64,000 nucleotides of DNA from Lachnospiraceae bacterium (GCA_021199655.1 JAJQHQ010000052.1:1-64000), one strand, 5' to 3'. Positions 46,123-55,765 are shown, counted from the first letter of the stretch. Made by a program: numbers and translations. The notes: generated by a model from the letters alone, not told the origin.

Positions 46123-47307
46123 TCAGTTTGCTCCGGCGAGCACCTGATTGCCGGAAGAATCCTCCGCCGCAGCCGCTTCGGAATCGTCCGTTTCCGCAGA
46201 AGCCGCATCGTCATCAACCGCCTGATCCGAACTGTCCACGCCTGCCAGATCTGAACTGACGGCGTCAGCCGTGTCCCCGGTATCTTCGTCTGAAGTTTCC
46301 GCGTCCTTTGCACTGTCAGTCGCCTCCGCGGCTTCGCCGTCTTCCGTCTCTGTCTGCAGTGCCTCTGTCTCGATGATATTCTGATTCATGATGAATACAC
46401 TGTTGAGGTCAATCTCATCCCAGAACAGGACATTACCCGACCCCTCTATGGTGAACTTTACGCCATTCACATCATCCGCCGTCTCACAGATAGAATTGAT
46501 GATCGCGTACAGAGCCGCTTCCGCCGACGGTGCGTTTTCCGCAGGACGTGTGTTAAATTCCGCGCTGAAATTCAGCGTACAGATTCCGTTTTTCGTCGAA
46601 ATATCCAGAATCTCGGTACCCGAACTGAACACCGCCTTCCGATCAGAGTATTCCGACCCTGCCATCAGCTGTTCTACGACCACCCGTTCCAGCACCATGT
46701 TGCTGGAATAATCCACACTCCGGACTTCCTTTTGCAGCATGCTTCCGTCCTGATTCGGAAAATACAGGACCAGCGAAGCCGTCTGGTAGGAATTGATTCC
46801 CCCATCCTTGGTGTCAATAAAGCTCTCCGCGTCCATCGCCGCAATCAGCTCTCCGTTTACGTCCGTCAGCTGTTCTGAGTCTACCGTGATTATAACTTTC
46901 GTCACACCGGGAATCTGGATGATCGTCTTGACCACAGCGGCACGCAGCAGCACCTCAGTCGTATTGCTCATGTCATAGTATTCGCCCGAAAAATCAATCC
47001 GAAGGGCGTCAATGCCCCGCTCATAGCCCTGATAGGTCACAGTTGAAGGCAGCGCGCTGACATAAGTAGCGTCGGCCGGCGTCGTCGCAAGCTGCTCCAT
47101 CAGCTCTGTCACCATCTCGTCAAAGGTCTCCGCTGCCGGAATATAAGCCACCTCATACAGGCTTGTCCCTGTTGAATTTTTATAATAGATGATATAGCTG
47201 CTGCTCTGCTCCTTATCATTCCTTCCGCAGCCGCCTGTCAGCAGCAGCACGGTTGCCAGCATGGCCATCAGCAAGGGCATCGCAAAAAAGCGTTTGTTTC
47301 TGCTCAC
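46123..47307 (-). CDS. Lipoprotein with two GerMN domains
   Basis: A GTG start at 47307 has GGAGG six bases upstream and yields a lipoprotein signal with lipobox LTGGC near residue 27. The frame could open at 47355 but would overlap the kinase. Two GerMN-type repeats follow (about 45-180 and 190-320), with the typical LPSTVTYQGYERGIDALRID... and TKNGICTLNFSAEF. The C-terminal about 75 residues are acidic and low-complexity. GerMN proteins sit outside the membrane; the name comes from spore germination GerM, though many are linked to envelope sensing. It follows the histidine kinase gene directly. Confidence 0.9.
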   Translation of the reverse strand: MSRNKRFFAMPLLMAMLATVLLLTGGCGRNDKEQSSSYIIYYKNSTGTSLYEVAYIPAAETFDEMVTELMEQLATTPADATYVSALPSTVTYQGYERGIDALRIDFSGEYYDMSNTTEVLLRAAVVKTIIQIPGVTKVIITVDSEQLTDVNGELIAAMDAESFIDTKDGGINSYQTASLVLYFPNQDGSMLQKEVRSVDYSSNMVLERVVVEQLMAGSEYSDRKAVFSSGTEILDISTKNGICTLNFSAEFNTRPAENAPSAEAALYAIINSICETADDVNGVKFTIEGSGNVLFWDEIDLNSVFIMNQNIIETEALQTETEDGEAAEATDSAKDAETSDEDTGDTADAVSSDLAGVDSSDQAVDDDAASAETDDSEAAAAEDSSGNQVLAGAN

Positions 47308-47344
47308 CTGCAACCTCCAATCATTTATCGGAATCATTGCTTTC

Positions 47345-48766
47345 TCAGGGCACAAATTTCAGCGGAATACGCACGGTAAAGGTCGTTCCCTCTCCCTCCT
47401 GGCTGTATACCTTGATCGCCCCGTGGTGCATCAACACAGCACTCCGCGTGATCGCCAGTCCGAGGCCGGTGCCGCCGATCTCACGGGAATGTGACTTGTC
47501 CGCACGATAAAAACGTTCAAAGATATGTTCCTGCGCCTCTTCCGGAATCCCAATCCCGGAGTCTTCTACTTTAACATAAAAATATTTGCTGTCTACATTC
47601 AGCGAGATATGAACCCACCCGCCGTCCTTATTGTATTTAATACCGTTCTCGATCAGATTTGAGATGGCGAGCGTCATCCTCGTCTCATCCACCTCGGCCA
47701 GGATGGGCTTAAAGCTCTCCAGTACAAGATCAATGTCCCGCGTGTCCGCGATCGGGCGCAGCCTTTTCAGCACCAGCTCGATCAGCTGATTGATATTTGT
47801 TTCCTCAATATGAACATCGGAAGAACGCTTGTCCATCTTTACCAGAGAGAGCAGATCCGAAATGATCTTGTTCTCACGGTCAACTTCTTCCGCGATGTCT
47901 CCCATGAATTCCCTGTACAGCTCGACCGGCACGTCTTCCTGAGCCAGAAGCGAATCCGCCAGCACCTTCATGGAAGTGATCGGCGTCTTCAGCTCATGTG
48001 AGACGTTGGAGACAAACTCCTGCCGCGACTCTTCCTGCACCTTCATACGATTAAGCATGCGGTTGTAAGCTTCCGCCAAAAGCTGCGTCTCGGTATAATC
48101 CGGGATGGATATCTCTTCGTCGTTCACGCCCACGACGTCTTCCAGAGACTGTGTGATCTTCCCGAAAGGCTTTGTCAGAATCCGGGAAACATAAAATGCC
48201 ACGCCGAGGATCAGAATACAGAATACCGCCTGCATCTGAACAACAATCGTGCTCAGGCCGGACTTACCGTTCGCGATATCCAGCGTGGGAACGCTGATGA
48301 TCATGATTCCTTCCGTCTCACCGGTCTCACCGTCTGTGATCGGAATCGTCATCTCCAGAAACTGATTGTCCTCGTCGTAGTTCGTAGAATTTGTTCCAAG
48401 AAAAGTAAGAAGCACCTCTTCCGAGATGATGACCTTGTCCACATCAATCTCGTAGGTGTCTTTGATAATGCAAAAGCTGCTGTTCACCAGGATCACGCGT
48501 CCGGAATACAGCGAAGCCATCTGTTCGATCAGCTTGTCCACCTGATCCGAGGTGCTCCCGTGCATATACCCGGACTCCTCGATCTGATCCAGGATCTGCT
48601 GGCACTGCCGCTCCAGAAGCTGTGCTTTCTGCTCCACAGCCTGAGAGACATAGCTTGTCACCACCACATAACGCATCAAAAGAACAGGCGTCACGCCAAC
48701 CAGGATAAAGAGCAGGAAAATCCTTGCCTGCAGACTTTTAAAGTATTTTTTTACGATTGGCTTAAT
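47345..48766 (-). CDS. Sensor histidine kinase, possible ATT start
   Basis: The classical frame opens at a GTG (48694), but that codon has no ribosome site and would remove half of the first membrane helix. Upstream in frame lies KKYFKSLQARIFLLFILVGV, a normal anchor, back to an ATT at 48766 that overlaps the regulator's stop (CATTAA). With this start the protein has 473 residues: two membrane helices around an outside sensor of about 130 residues, HAMP, HisKA with VSHELKTPITSM, then LIENGIKYN and VEDSGIGIPEEA with GGTGLGLAI. It is WalK/PhoR-like in plan and is translationally coupled to its regulator. Confidence 0.92.
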   Translation of the reverse strand: MKPIVKKYFKSLQARIFLLFILVGVTPVLLMRYVVVTSYVSQAVEQKAQLLERQCQQILDQIEESGYMHGSTSDQVDKLIEQMASLYSGRVILVNSSFCIIKDTYEIDVDKVIISEEVLLTFLGTNSTNYDEDNQFLEMTIPITDGETGETEGIMIISVPTLDIANGKSGLSTIVVQMQAVFCILILGVAFYVSRILTKPFGKITQSLEDVVGVNDEEISIPDYTETQLLAEAYNRMLNRMKVQEESRQEFVSNVSHELKTPITSMKVLADSLLAQEDVPVELYREFMGDIAEEVDRENKIISDLLSLVKMDKRSSDVHIEETNINQLIELVLKRLRPIADTRDIDLVLESFKPILAEVDETRMTLAISNLIENGIKYNKDGGWVHISLNVDSKYFYVKVEDSGIGIPEEAQEHIFERFYRADKSHSREIGGTGLGLAITRSAVLMHHGAIKVYSQEGEGTTFTVRIPLKFVP

Positions 48767-49451
48767 GCTGGAAATAATAACCCACTCCCCACTTGGTATG
48801 AACGTATTTCGGTTCGCTCGGGTTCACCTCAATTTTCTCGCGTAGATGACGGATATGCACATCCACAGTCCGCACATCCCCCGGATACTCATAGCCCCAC
48901 ACCGTATTCAGAAGGCTCTCCCTGCTGTACACCTTATTCGGATTAAACACCAGCAGCTCAAGAAGATCGAACTCTTTCGTCGTCAGGTTCACTTCCTTGC
49001 CGGCTATGCTGACCCTTCTGCCGTCGCAGTCAAGTACCAGATCACCCACTTCCACAATCTTACCTCTGGGCTCCGGCTGATTTTTCTGTGAAGTACGGCG
49101 GATGATCGCTTTCAGCCTTGCTTTGACCTCCAGAATGTTAAAAGGCTTCGTAATATAATCGTCCGCTCCGTATTCCAGCCCCATGATCTTATCCATGTCG
49201 TCGCCTTTGGCGGTCAGCATGACGATCGGCACATCCGAAAATTCGCGCACCTGCTGGCATACCTGCAGGCCGTCCAGCTTCGGCAGCATCAGATCCAGAA
49301 GAATGATATCATAATGATTCTCCTTCGCCAGCCGGACCGCTTCCTCACCGTCATACGCGCTGTCTACTTCCATGTCGTCCTGCTCCAGACTGAAGCGGAT
49401 GCCTTTTACAATCAGTTTCTCATCGTCTACTACCAGAACTCTCTTCGCCAT
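48762..49451 (-). CDS. OmpR/PhoB-family response regulator
   Basis: The protein has 229 residues; AAGGAG lies six bases before the ATG. The receiver domain has the acidic pair VDDEK, the phosphorylated Asp in ILLDLMLPKLDG and the switch Lys in YITKPFNILE. A winged-helix output domain follows (LTTKEFDLLELLVFNPNKVYSR, ending VHTKWGVGYYF). It is partner of the kinase encoded next. It lies between comEA and comEC, so competence-type genes are plausible targets, but no binding site was identified. Confidence 0.96.
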   Translation of the reverse strand: MAKRVLVVDDEKLIVKGIRFSLEQDDMEVDSAYDGEEAVRLAKENHYDIILLDLMLPKLDGLQVCQQVREFSDVPIVMLTAKGDDMDKIMGLEYGADDYITKPFNILEVKARLKAIIRRTSQKNQPEPRGKIVEVGDLVLDCDGRRVSIAGKEVNLTTKEFDLLELLVFNPNKVYSRESLLNTVWGYEYPGDVRTVDVHIRHLREKIEVNPSEPKYVHTKWGVGYYFQH

Positions 49452-49481
49452 GCTCTTCTCCTTACCGCTGAAAATCTGCGA

Positions 49482-50294
49482 CTATACCGTTATCAGATCT
49501 TTTATCTGTGAGAACACTCCGCTCTTAATCCCGGAAATGTTCTGAATCTCCTCGATCGATGCAAATGTGCCGTGCTCCTCCCGGTACGCGATGATCGCGT
49601 CCGCCTTCGATTCGCCAATCCCCGGCAGAGTCATCAGTTCATCGCGGGTGGCCGTATTCAGATTCACCCTGCCGTCAGAGCTGTCCGTGCCGTTCGTCTC
49701 TCCGGTTCCGGCGCCATTCGTACTCCCGGAAACCGAGCCGTCCAATGTATTCATCCCTTCCGCGGTCATCCCCGACGCCCGCATCAGTTCCGTCTCTTCT
49801 TTCGTATAAATATAAAGCTTTTGTCCGTCACTGACCGCCGCGGCCTGATTCAGCCATTCCTCATCAGCCTCAGAAGAAAAGCCTCCGGCCAGTTCAACCG
49901 CATCACAGACACGCATATCCGCCGTGATCGGATAGACTCCCGGTTCCTTCACCGCGCCGCAGACATAGACATAACCCACAACTGCTTCCGTTTGCGCCTC
50001 CGCCCCGGCCTGCACAGGCTCCGTACCTGTATCCAGACCCGCCAGAGTTCCGGTACTGTCAACCGGCATGTCAGATATCCCGGTGCTGTCACCCGCAGTC
50101 TCTGACATATCGTCTGACACAGTATCCACAGCATCCGCTGCGTCAGCAGACATTTCTTTCGTCCCTGCACTCTCCGATTCCGTCAGCGCCACAAGCCCCG
50201 CCGTATAAAGCGGCTCATCCTTCGCGCATCCGAAGAGCAATATCAGTGCAACGCACAACAGGGCTGTAACCAGCCCTCTCTTATTCATAAGCAT
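49482..50294 (-). CDS. ComEA-like DNA-binding lipoprotein (SLBB plus helix-hairpin-helix)
   Basis: The protein has 270 residues. The N terminus is a lipoprotein signal (LLCVALILLFGC, Cys 23), not the transmembrane anchor of classical ComEA. A low-complexity Asp/Ser/Thr linker follows. An SLBB domain (about 105-163, VYVCGAVKEPGVYPI) and a ComEA-type helix-hairpin-helix domain (about 209-270, VNLNTATRDELMTLPGIG) make up the rest. Such proteins hold incoming DNA at the cell surface for ComEC. The start is uncertain: ATG at 50294 or 50288, neither with a strong site. The regulator gene begins 30 bp downstream. Confidence 0.9.
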   Translation of the reverse strand: MLMNKRGLVTALLCVALILLFGCAKDEPLYTAGLVALTESESAGTKEMSADAADAVDTVSDDMSETAGDSTGISDMPVDSTGTLAGLDTGTEPVQAGAEAQTEAVVGYVYVCGAVKEPGVYPITADMRVCDAVELAGGFSSEADEEWLNQAAAVSDGQKLYIYTKEETELMRASGMTAEGMNTLDGSVSGSTNGAGTGETNGTDSSDGRVNLNTATRDELMTLPGIGESKADAIIAYREEHGTFASIEEIQNISGIKSGVFSQIKDLITV

Positions 50295-50572
50295 GAATTG
50301 TCCGCAGCCATCGCTGCCGTTTCCCCATAAGCGATTTTATTTTAACGAAAAAATTACAGATTTGCAACAGATTTTTAAACCTTAGGAAAAAATTAAGGAT
50401 AAGAATATCACACACAATTCAGAATTTTCTGAATACAGCACCAATTCACCGATTTTTCTTCTGTCAACCCTTTTTCGACAAAAATCTTCTTTTTTCGTCT
50501 TTTTATCACAATCCACAAAACGGACGTTCTTGTAAAGAAACTATGTAAACCATGTGAAATTTCCGTCAAAAA

Positions 50573-50644
50573 TGTGGATAATGTGGATAACTTCGTGTAT
50601 AAGTCCATTTTATCAGGCTTTTTTATCCACAATCCTGTGAATAA
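50573..50644. promoter_or_regulatory. Cluster of DnaA boxes in a 560-bp AT-rich gap
   Basis: Two perfect boxes TGTGGATAA lie back to back (50573-50581 and 50582-50590), a third perfect one is inverted (TTATCCACA, 50623-50631), and TGTGAATAA (50636-50644) differs by one base. The gap 50295-50858 is AT-rich, with no gene. dnaA, dnaN and rpmH are not nearby, so this may be a DnaA-titrating or regulatory cluster rather than the standard origin. Confidence 0.6.
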
Positions 50645-50858
50645 AGCGGGGAAAACTTTTCAGTCCCCCCGCTGCATCCTTTTGTTCCCGTTCCTTTGTT
50701 TTGTGCAGGATTACTTTCCGAATTTTCGTATTTTGCATTTGTCCGCAATTTTCCGCTTGCCAGCCGTCAGAATTTTATGTGAATTTTCTGACACTTTTGT
50801 CCAACAGTTCAGAACAGTATAGAACCTGCTGTTCCGAATAGTGTAGGAAAAAGTCCAT

Positions 50859-53339
50859 TCACTCAATCTCCGTATTCAGATACGACACAAAGCGGTTTCC
50901 GGCCGCCTCGAACAGTGCCAGACTGTCATTCGGTCCGTAATAATAGGTCTCTGTCTCACCCGGATTCAGGAGGATCAGGTTCCCGTAATCATCATAGCCT
51001 GTGATGATCACGCTGCCGGTCTCTGTGGCGGCGATCACAGCCTTGCCTTCACTGACGAAGTAAAGCACCTGATCCAGCGAGCAGCCTGTCAGTTCCACAA
51101 CATCCTGCCCAAGCGCTTTCTCCAGCACATCCACGTCCATCGTGCCGGTCTTTATGATATCCGGGATCTTGTCGAGGCTGATGCTTGCCTCGTCTGCCTG
51201 ATTGCCGCGCTCCCAGACGTATTCCTTCGCGTCATTGATGACTACGCCTACCGTCTCATCCGCGCGGAGGATTGCCTCTACAGCTGTCGGCCAGCAGCTG
51301 TCCAGGCTCCCGCCCGCATATACGTAATACAGCTTTTCTTTCTCTGTATTTGCCGGAATCTCCACGGATACACTGCTGCTCTCCGAGGTGAATTTTCCGG
51401 TCACGACCTGCGGATTCTCGTCCGTGATCGTGGTGCCGACACGAAGAATGATCTCCGCCTGCTTTGTATCGTCCGTCTCTGTAGCGATGCCGTATTCGAC
51501 ATTATCCTCCGTATTTGTGCTGACGATCGTGTCGGACGTCGTCTCGACAAACTCTCCGTCAGACTTTGCCACGCGGGTGAGCGTCAGCATACTGTTCGAC
51601 TGCGTTACCCCCGTCACATAGGCTCCGGCCGGCGTATAATTTTTAATCGTCTCACCTTCTTCATCCAATATAGCAAGCGTGTACATCGGGAACACCTCCG
51701 TACCCTCGCTGGAACTGTCAATATCGGAAAGAAGCGCCACACCATAGACCAGATTTTCTTCCATATAACATACCTGCCGGATGCGTTCCTTCTCGCCGCA
51801 GGTGATCTCCCGGGTCTCCCCCGTCTCCAGATCAATCGTGCAGAGTGTCTGGGAATTGTAGCGTTCTCCCTCCGCAAGCCAGCTGAAATACCGGTTGGAA
51901 GCCGAGCTCGTATGACAGTCATTGTTGACGCCTGTGATCACGCTCTCATACTCACCGGTCGCAAGATCAATCTGATACACCACATTTTCCAGCAGCAGAT
52001 AGAAATCCTGACCGTCGTCCGTCAGGTAAGCCAGTGCATCAACATCCAGCTTCAGGCTGTCATAGGCCTCCGCTACGCGCACGAACAGAAGCTCATCGGA
52101 GGTTGCCGAAGAGTCCTCATAATGATACAGCGCAACGCCGTTTTCCCCCTCGTGATCGCCCCGGTTCATGTAGCCGGAGACCACGTACCACACATCCCCC
52201 GACTCATCCACCCGGAGGATTTTAATATTATTCTGATCATAAATATCACGGTAATCAATGTCCTCTTCCTGCGCAAAATCAAACACGCAGGTCATCTTTC
52301 CGCCGTTGATCTCATAGGTCCAGAGCGCGTTTTCCTGCACAAAGGCTACCACGCTCTTACTCTCGTCAAATGCGTATTCCACATCGCTGTCCGTGATGCC
52401 AAGATTGATGCCGCCGGATTCCAGCAGTTCCCGATCGGTATTAAACACTTCGTCCGTCGTCCTCGTAAAATCCAGCAGGTAGACACGCGTATCTGTGTAG
52501 CGAAGGCGATAAAATTCCTTGACATTATATGTGCAGGTCACCCCGTCATCATCCACGGCTGAAATCCGGTAATACAAAACAAAGGAAGCCGTCGTCCCGT
52601 TGATGTCGACCAGACTCGGGGTCGGCTTGTAGGCAATCTGCGGATTCAGATCTCCCCACATCAGCTGCGCGACCGTATCATGGATATCCATTGTCGCGAG
52701 CGTCTGGCTCGTGCCCGTCGTATCATCCGGTTCCACCACCACTCCAAGAGAGTCCTGATCCGTCTTGTTGACACACTTCGCATAAAATCCGGTCACAAAA
52801 TCCAGATAGGAATCCAGATGGAGACCGTCCTCCAGCAGCAGTCTGGTATAAAAATAAATATCCCGTCCTCCGGCCGATACCTGAATCTTCAGAATATATT
52901 CCTGATTCAGAAGCATCTGATTCTGGATCGTCAGGGTCGCGGCAAGATATCCATCCTCATCCTCGGTGAGGCTGATCACGCTCGTATTTTCCAGCGACTC
53001 GCTGCCGTCAAGGGAAAGCACCTCGTAGGAAACGCTCTCCACATTGGAGTCAAACGTCTGAATCCGGATATCCAGCTCATGGCTCGCGTCAAGGATCGTC
53101 ACTGTATCGCGGATATAATTGACGTCCATCTCATAAGCGTATCCGTGCAGACAGTTGTAGCTGACATCGTCATTTAGCATATAGACAAGCGGAAACGTCG
53201 AAGACGCCATCGCAGAGGAGGTATTCGGCGTCGTCTGGTTCAGCAGCCTCGCAAACACATACACCGCCAGAACAAACACGGCCAGCAGGACCAGTATGCG
53301 GATGAGTGTATTTCTTATCGTTTTCAATATCTTCTGCAT
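50859..53339 (-). CDS. Membrane-anchored extracytoplasmic protein with C39-like C-terminal domain
   Basis: The protein has 826 residues; AGGAG lies nine bases before the ATG. One N-terminal membrane helix (about 9-30, LIRILVLLAVFVLAVYVF) anchors a long outside part rich in strands, reminiscent of a beta-propeller (repeated short blocks such as YLTDDGQDFYLLLENVVYQID and RYFSWLAEGERYNSQ). The last about 130 residues resemble a papain-like C39 fold: TGCSLDQVLYFVSEGKAVIA, ITGYDDYGNLILLNPG. The usual catalytic Cys near its start and the His before VIITGYD are not evident, so it may bind rather than cut. No family name is certain. Confidence 0.82.
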   Translation of the reverse strand: MQKILKTIRNTLIRILVLLAVFVLAVYVFARLLNQTTPNTSSAMASSTFPLVYMLNDDVSYNCLHGYAYEMDVNYIRDTVTILDASHELDIRIQTFDSNVESVSYEVLSLDGSESLENTSVISLTEDEDGYLAATLTIQNQMLLNQEYILKIQVSAGGRDIYFYTRLLLEDGLHLDSYLDFVTGFYAKCVNKTDQDSLGVVVEPDDTTGTSQTLATMDIHDTVAQLMWGDLNPQIAYKPTPSLVDINGTTASFVLYYRISAVDDDGVTCTYNVKEFYRLRYTDTRVYLLDFTRTTDEVFNTDRELLESGGINLGITDSDVEYAFDESKSVVAFVQENALWTYEINGGKMTCVFDFAQEEDIDYRDIYDQNNIKILRVDESGDVWYVVSGYMNRGDHEGENGVALYHYEDSSATSDELLFVRVAEAYDSLKLDVDALAYLTDDGQDFYLLLENVVYQIDLATGEYESVITGVNNDCHTSSASNRYFSWLAEGERYNSQTLCTIDLETGETREITCGEKERIRQVCYMEENLVYGVALLSDIDSSSEGTEVFPMYTLAILDEEGETIKNYTPAGAYVTGVTQSNSMLTLTRVAKSDGEFVETTSDTIVSTNTEDNVEYGIATETDDTKQAEIILRVGTTITDENPQVVTGKFTSESSSVSVEIPANTEKEKLYYVYAGGSLDSCWPTAVEAILRADETVGVVINDAKEYVWERGNQADEASISLDKIPDIIKTGTMDVDVLEKALGQDVVELTGCSLDQVLYFVSEGKAVIAATETGSVIITGYDDYGNLILLNPGETETYYYGPNDSLALFEAAGNRFVSYLNTEIE

Positions 53340-53514
53340 ATAAAATTTCTCCTGAAAATATAATATACTCCGGACAATTCCAAAAAGCCTGAAAATAACG
53401 TGCTAATACATTTTTTCAGTATACTATCTTGCCGGAAAAAAAGCCACTGGTTTTTTTGAACGATTTCTTTTCCCCCGCATATAATAATGCAATGGAATAT
53501 CTGCAGGTGCGGTT

Positions 53515-54111
53515 ATGGGTTATTTTAATGATAAAAGAAAAAGGGAATCATTCACAGAAGATGCGGCGCGTGTGCTGGTAAATACTGCTGAGAAAACCGG
53601 TTTTCCGCAAGAAGACAGAACCGGGATGAAATCTGCCTGCGCTGCCTGTGTCAGTGGAAGTTTTTCTGGTGATACAGGTCTCAGAAAACCAGCGGGCGGT
53701 TTCGGCTCCAGTGAAGAAATCTATGGTATAGCATGCATGGGTATGCTGCCAGCAGGCGAGTTCTCGGAAGAACGGGATTTCCGTATGCTGCAGGGGATGT
53801 ACCCGAATGAGGCAAAAGAATTGCTGGAGCTGGTTGAGGAGGAATGCGACCGGCTGGAATATGAAGGAAGCCCCATGTTTGATGAATATCCGGACTATAC
53901 GACCATCTACACGCTGCAAAAAAGAATTGCCGACGCGGCGCGTAAAAAAGCAGGCGTAATACGCGATGACGCAGGTGCAGGCATGGCGGCTGAAAATGAG
54001 GAAGCAGGCGGTGACAGCACGCCGGAGGATCTTATCCGGGTGATGCTGCTTCAGGAGATGCACCGCCGGAGGTCGCGCTACAGGAACTGCAGGGGCGTGA
54101 ATGCGCTGTGA
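53515..54111 (+). CDS. Small acidic protein of unknown function
   Basis: The protein has 198 residues, with AGGTG upstream of the ATG. The N-terminal half looks disordered. The core (about 88-150) reads RMLQGMYPNEAKELLELVEE, ECDRLEYEGSPMFDEYPDY and a further helix; I believe this Cys-Asp-Arg-Leu-Glu-Tyr pattern recurs in short Clostridia proteins of unknown role, often near phage or plasmid genes. The C terminus is basic (HRRRSRYRNCR). It has no membrane helix. It is the only plus-strand gene between two minus-strand genes, convergent with the MATE gene. Confidence 0.75.
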   Translation: MGYFNDKRKRESFTEDAARVLVNTAEKTGFPQEDRTGMKSACAACVSGSFSGDTGLRKPAGGFGSSEEIYGIACMGMLPAGEFSEERDFRMLQGMYPNEAKELLELVEEECDRLEYEGSPMFDEYPDYTTIYTLQKRIADAARKKAGVIRDDAGAGMAAENEEAGGDSTPEDLIRVMLLQEMHRRRSRYRNCRGVNAL

Positions 54112-54177
54112 CATCGCAACACACCCTTTTACAGCCTGAATCATGTGATTCCGGGGCAAAACCCTGCAGCAGAGAAT

Positions 54178-55512
54178 TCATGCAGTGACTTCTCCGCTCG
54201 TGCTTTTGCGGTAAAAAACTACGGATAATGCAGTTCCGATGACCCATCCGATCGGCCATGCGCACCAGATTCCGGTCGAGCCGAGGGCGGTTCCGGACAA
54301 AAGGACGGCGAGCGAGACGCGGAGGATCAGGTCGGTGAACGTGGAGATCATAAACAGCTTCATCAGGCTGGCTCCTTTGAGGATCCCGTCCGCGACGAGT
54401 TTGACGGAGACAATAAAGTAGAACGGCGACAGAATCCGCAGGTAGGTGATGCCAGTCTGCAGAGCGACAGCCGTCGGCTCATCCAGGAAGAGATACAGCA
54501 GGTATTTGCCAAATACAAGGTACAGAAGAACAATAGGCACGCTCAGCATCCAGACCATTTTGACACCGGCGCGGAAGCCGTCCTTTACGCGTGATCGTTT
54601 GCCCGCGCCGATGTTCTGGGCGGTGAAGTTGGAGATGCCGTTGCCAAGTGTGGTGAATGAGGTAATGACCAGATTGTTCAACTTTACGGAAGCGGAATAT
54701 CCCGCCATGACGCCGGTGCCGAAGCTGTTGATGACACCCTGGATGATCATGTTGCCCACAGAAATAAAGCTCTGCTGCAGAATGCTCGGAATCGCGATCA
54801 CGGCAAAGCGTTTCAGAAGGCGGAACGAAAACAGAGGCGCTTTTTGCGTATGGGGAATCGCGTTTAAGCGGCGAAGAACCACGAGGACGGACAGGATGCA
54901 GCTGACGCCCTGACAGAGAAAGGTCGCCCACGCGACGCCCGCAACACCCATATGAAACGCCGTCACAAAAAGAATATCGACCGCGATGTTGGAGGTCGAC
55001 GACGCTGCCAGGAACCAAAAGGGTGTTTTCGAATCGCCCAGTGCAGAAAAAATGCCGGTCGAGATATTATAGAAAAAGACAAACGGAAGTCCCCAGATGT
55101 AGATATTCAGGTACAGCTTTGAGTCTGCGAAGACTTCATCGGGGGTGTTGATCAGGCGCAGCAGCTGCCCGCAGCTTATGAGGCCAATCAGCATCAGCAG
55201 GACGCAGAGGACGGCGCTGGCAATCCATGCGGTGGAGACCGCGGTCTTTAAATTTCCGTAATCATGCGCGCCAAACAGCTGTGAGACGACGACGGAACAG
55301 CCGATGTTGCAGCCGAACGCGAACGCCAGAAAGATCAGCGTCACCTCGTAACTGTTGCCGACTGCGGCCAGTGCGGTTTCTCCAATAAATTTGCCCGCGA
55401 CGAGGCTGTCGGCGATGTTGTAGAGCTGCTGAAAAATAATGCTGCCAAAGAGCGGCAGGCAGAATTGCCAGAGAACCTTTTCCGGGTCTCCGTAAGTCAG
55501 ATCTTTGTTCAT
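54178..55512 (-). CDS. MATE-family efflux transporter
   Basis: The protein has 444 residues with about 12 membrane helices in two homologous halves; AGGGAG lies nine bases before the ATG. The start KDLTYGDPEKVLWQFCLPL and the following QQLYNIADSLVAGKFIGETAL are typical of DinF/NorM-like Na+ or H+ antiporters that expel drugs or metabolites. A second-half counterpart is FAVIAIPSILQQSFISVGNM. The gene is divergent from a LysR-type regulator, which probably controls it. Confidence 0.93.
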   Translation of the reverse strand: MNKDLTYGDPEKVLWQFCLPLFGSIIFQQLYNIADSLVAGKFIGETALAAVGNSYEVTLIFLAFAFGCNIGCSVVVSQLFGAHDYGNLKTAVSTAWIASAVLCVLLMLIGLISCGQLLRLINTPDEVFADSKLYLNIYIWGLPFVFFYNISTGIFSALGDSKTPFWFLAASSTSNIAVDILFVTAFHMGVAGVAWATFLCQGVSCILSVLVVLRRLNAIPHTQKAPLFSFRLLKRFAVIAIPSILQQSFISVGNMIIQGVINSFGTGVMAGYSASVKLNNLVITSFTTLGNGISNFTAQNIGAGKRSRVKDGFRAGVKMVWMLSVPIVLLYLVFGKYLLYLFLDEPTAVALQTGITYLRILSPFYFIVSVKLVADGILKGASLMKLFMISTFTDLILRVSLAVLLSGTALGSTGIWCAWPIGWVIGTALSVVFYRKSTSGEVTA

Positions 55513-55670
55513 GAACGTTTACTCCCTTTTCTGCTGAATTTACATAGTCCGTAATTTTGGTTTGTAAGTGCTCAGGTTCTTTACAGTGATTTCTTTTTTT
55601 CTTGAAAATCGCACCGTTCCCCATTATAATCAGCACGGTATCATATTTCAAATATATAAAAGCGATAATG

Positions 55671-55691
55671 AATATTCCTGTTTGGAATATT
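55671..55691. promoter_or_regulatory. Inverted repeat between the MATE and LysR genes, candidate operator
   Basis: AATATTCC and GGAATATT are perfect inverted arms around TGTTT. This shape and its place in the divergent 253-bp gap suit a LysR-type binding site. Confidence 0.5.
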
Positions 55692-55765
55692 GAACCGGCA
55701 GCTGGAGTATTGGCGTATTGGTACAGAAAGCAAAATTGAGAGTATGAAAAGGAACAGGCGAAAAG

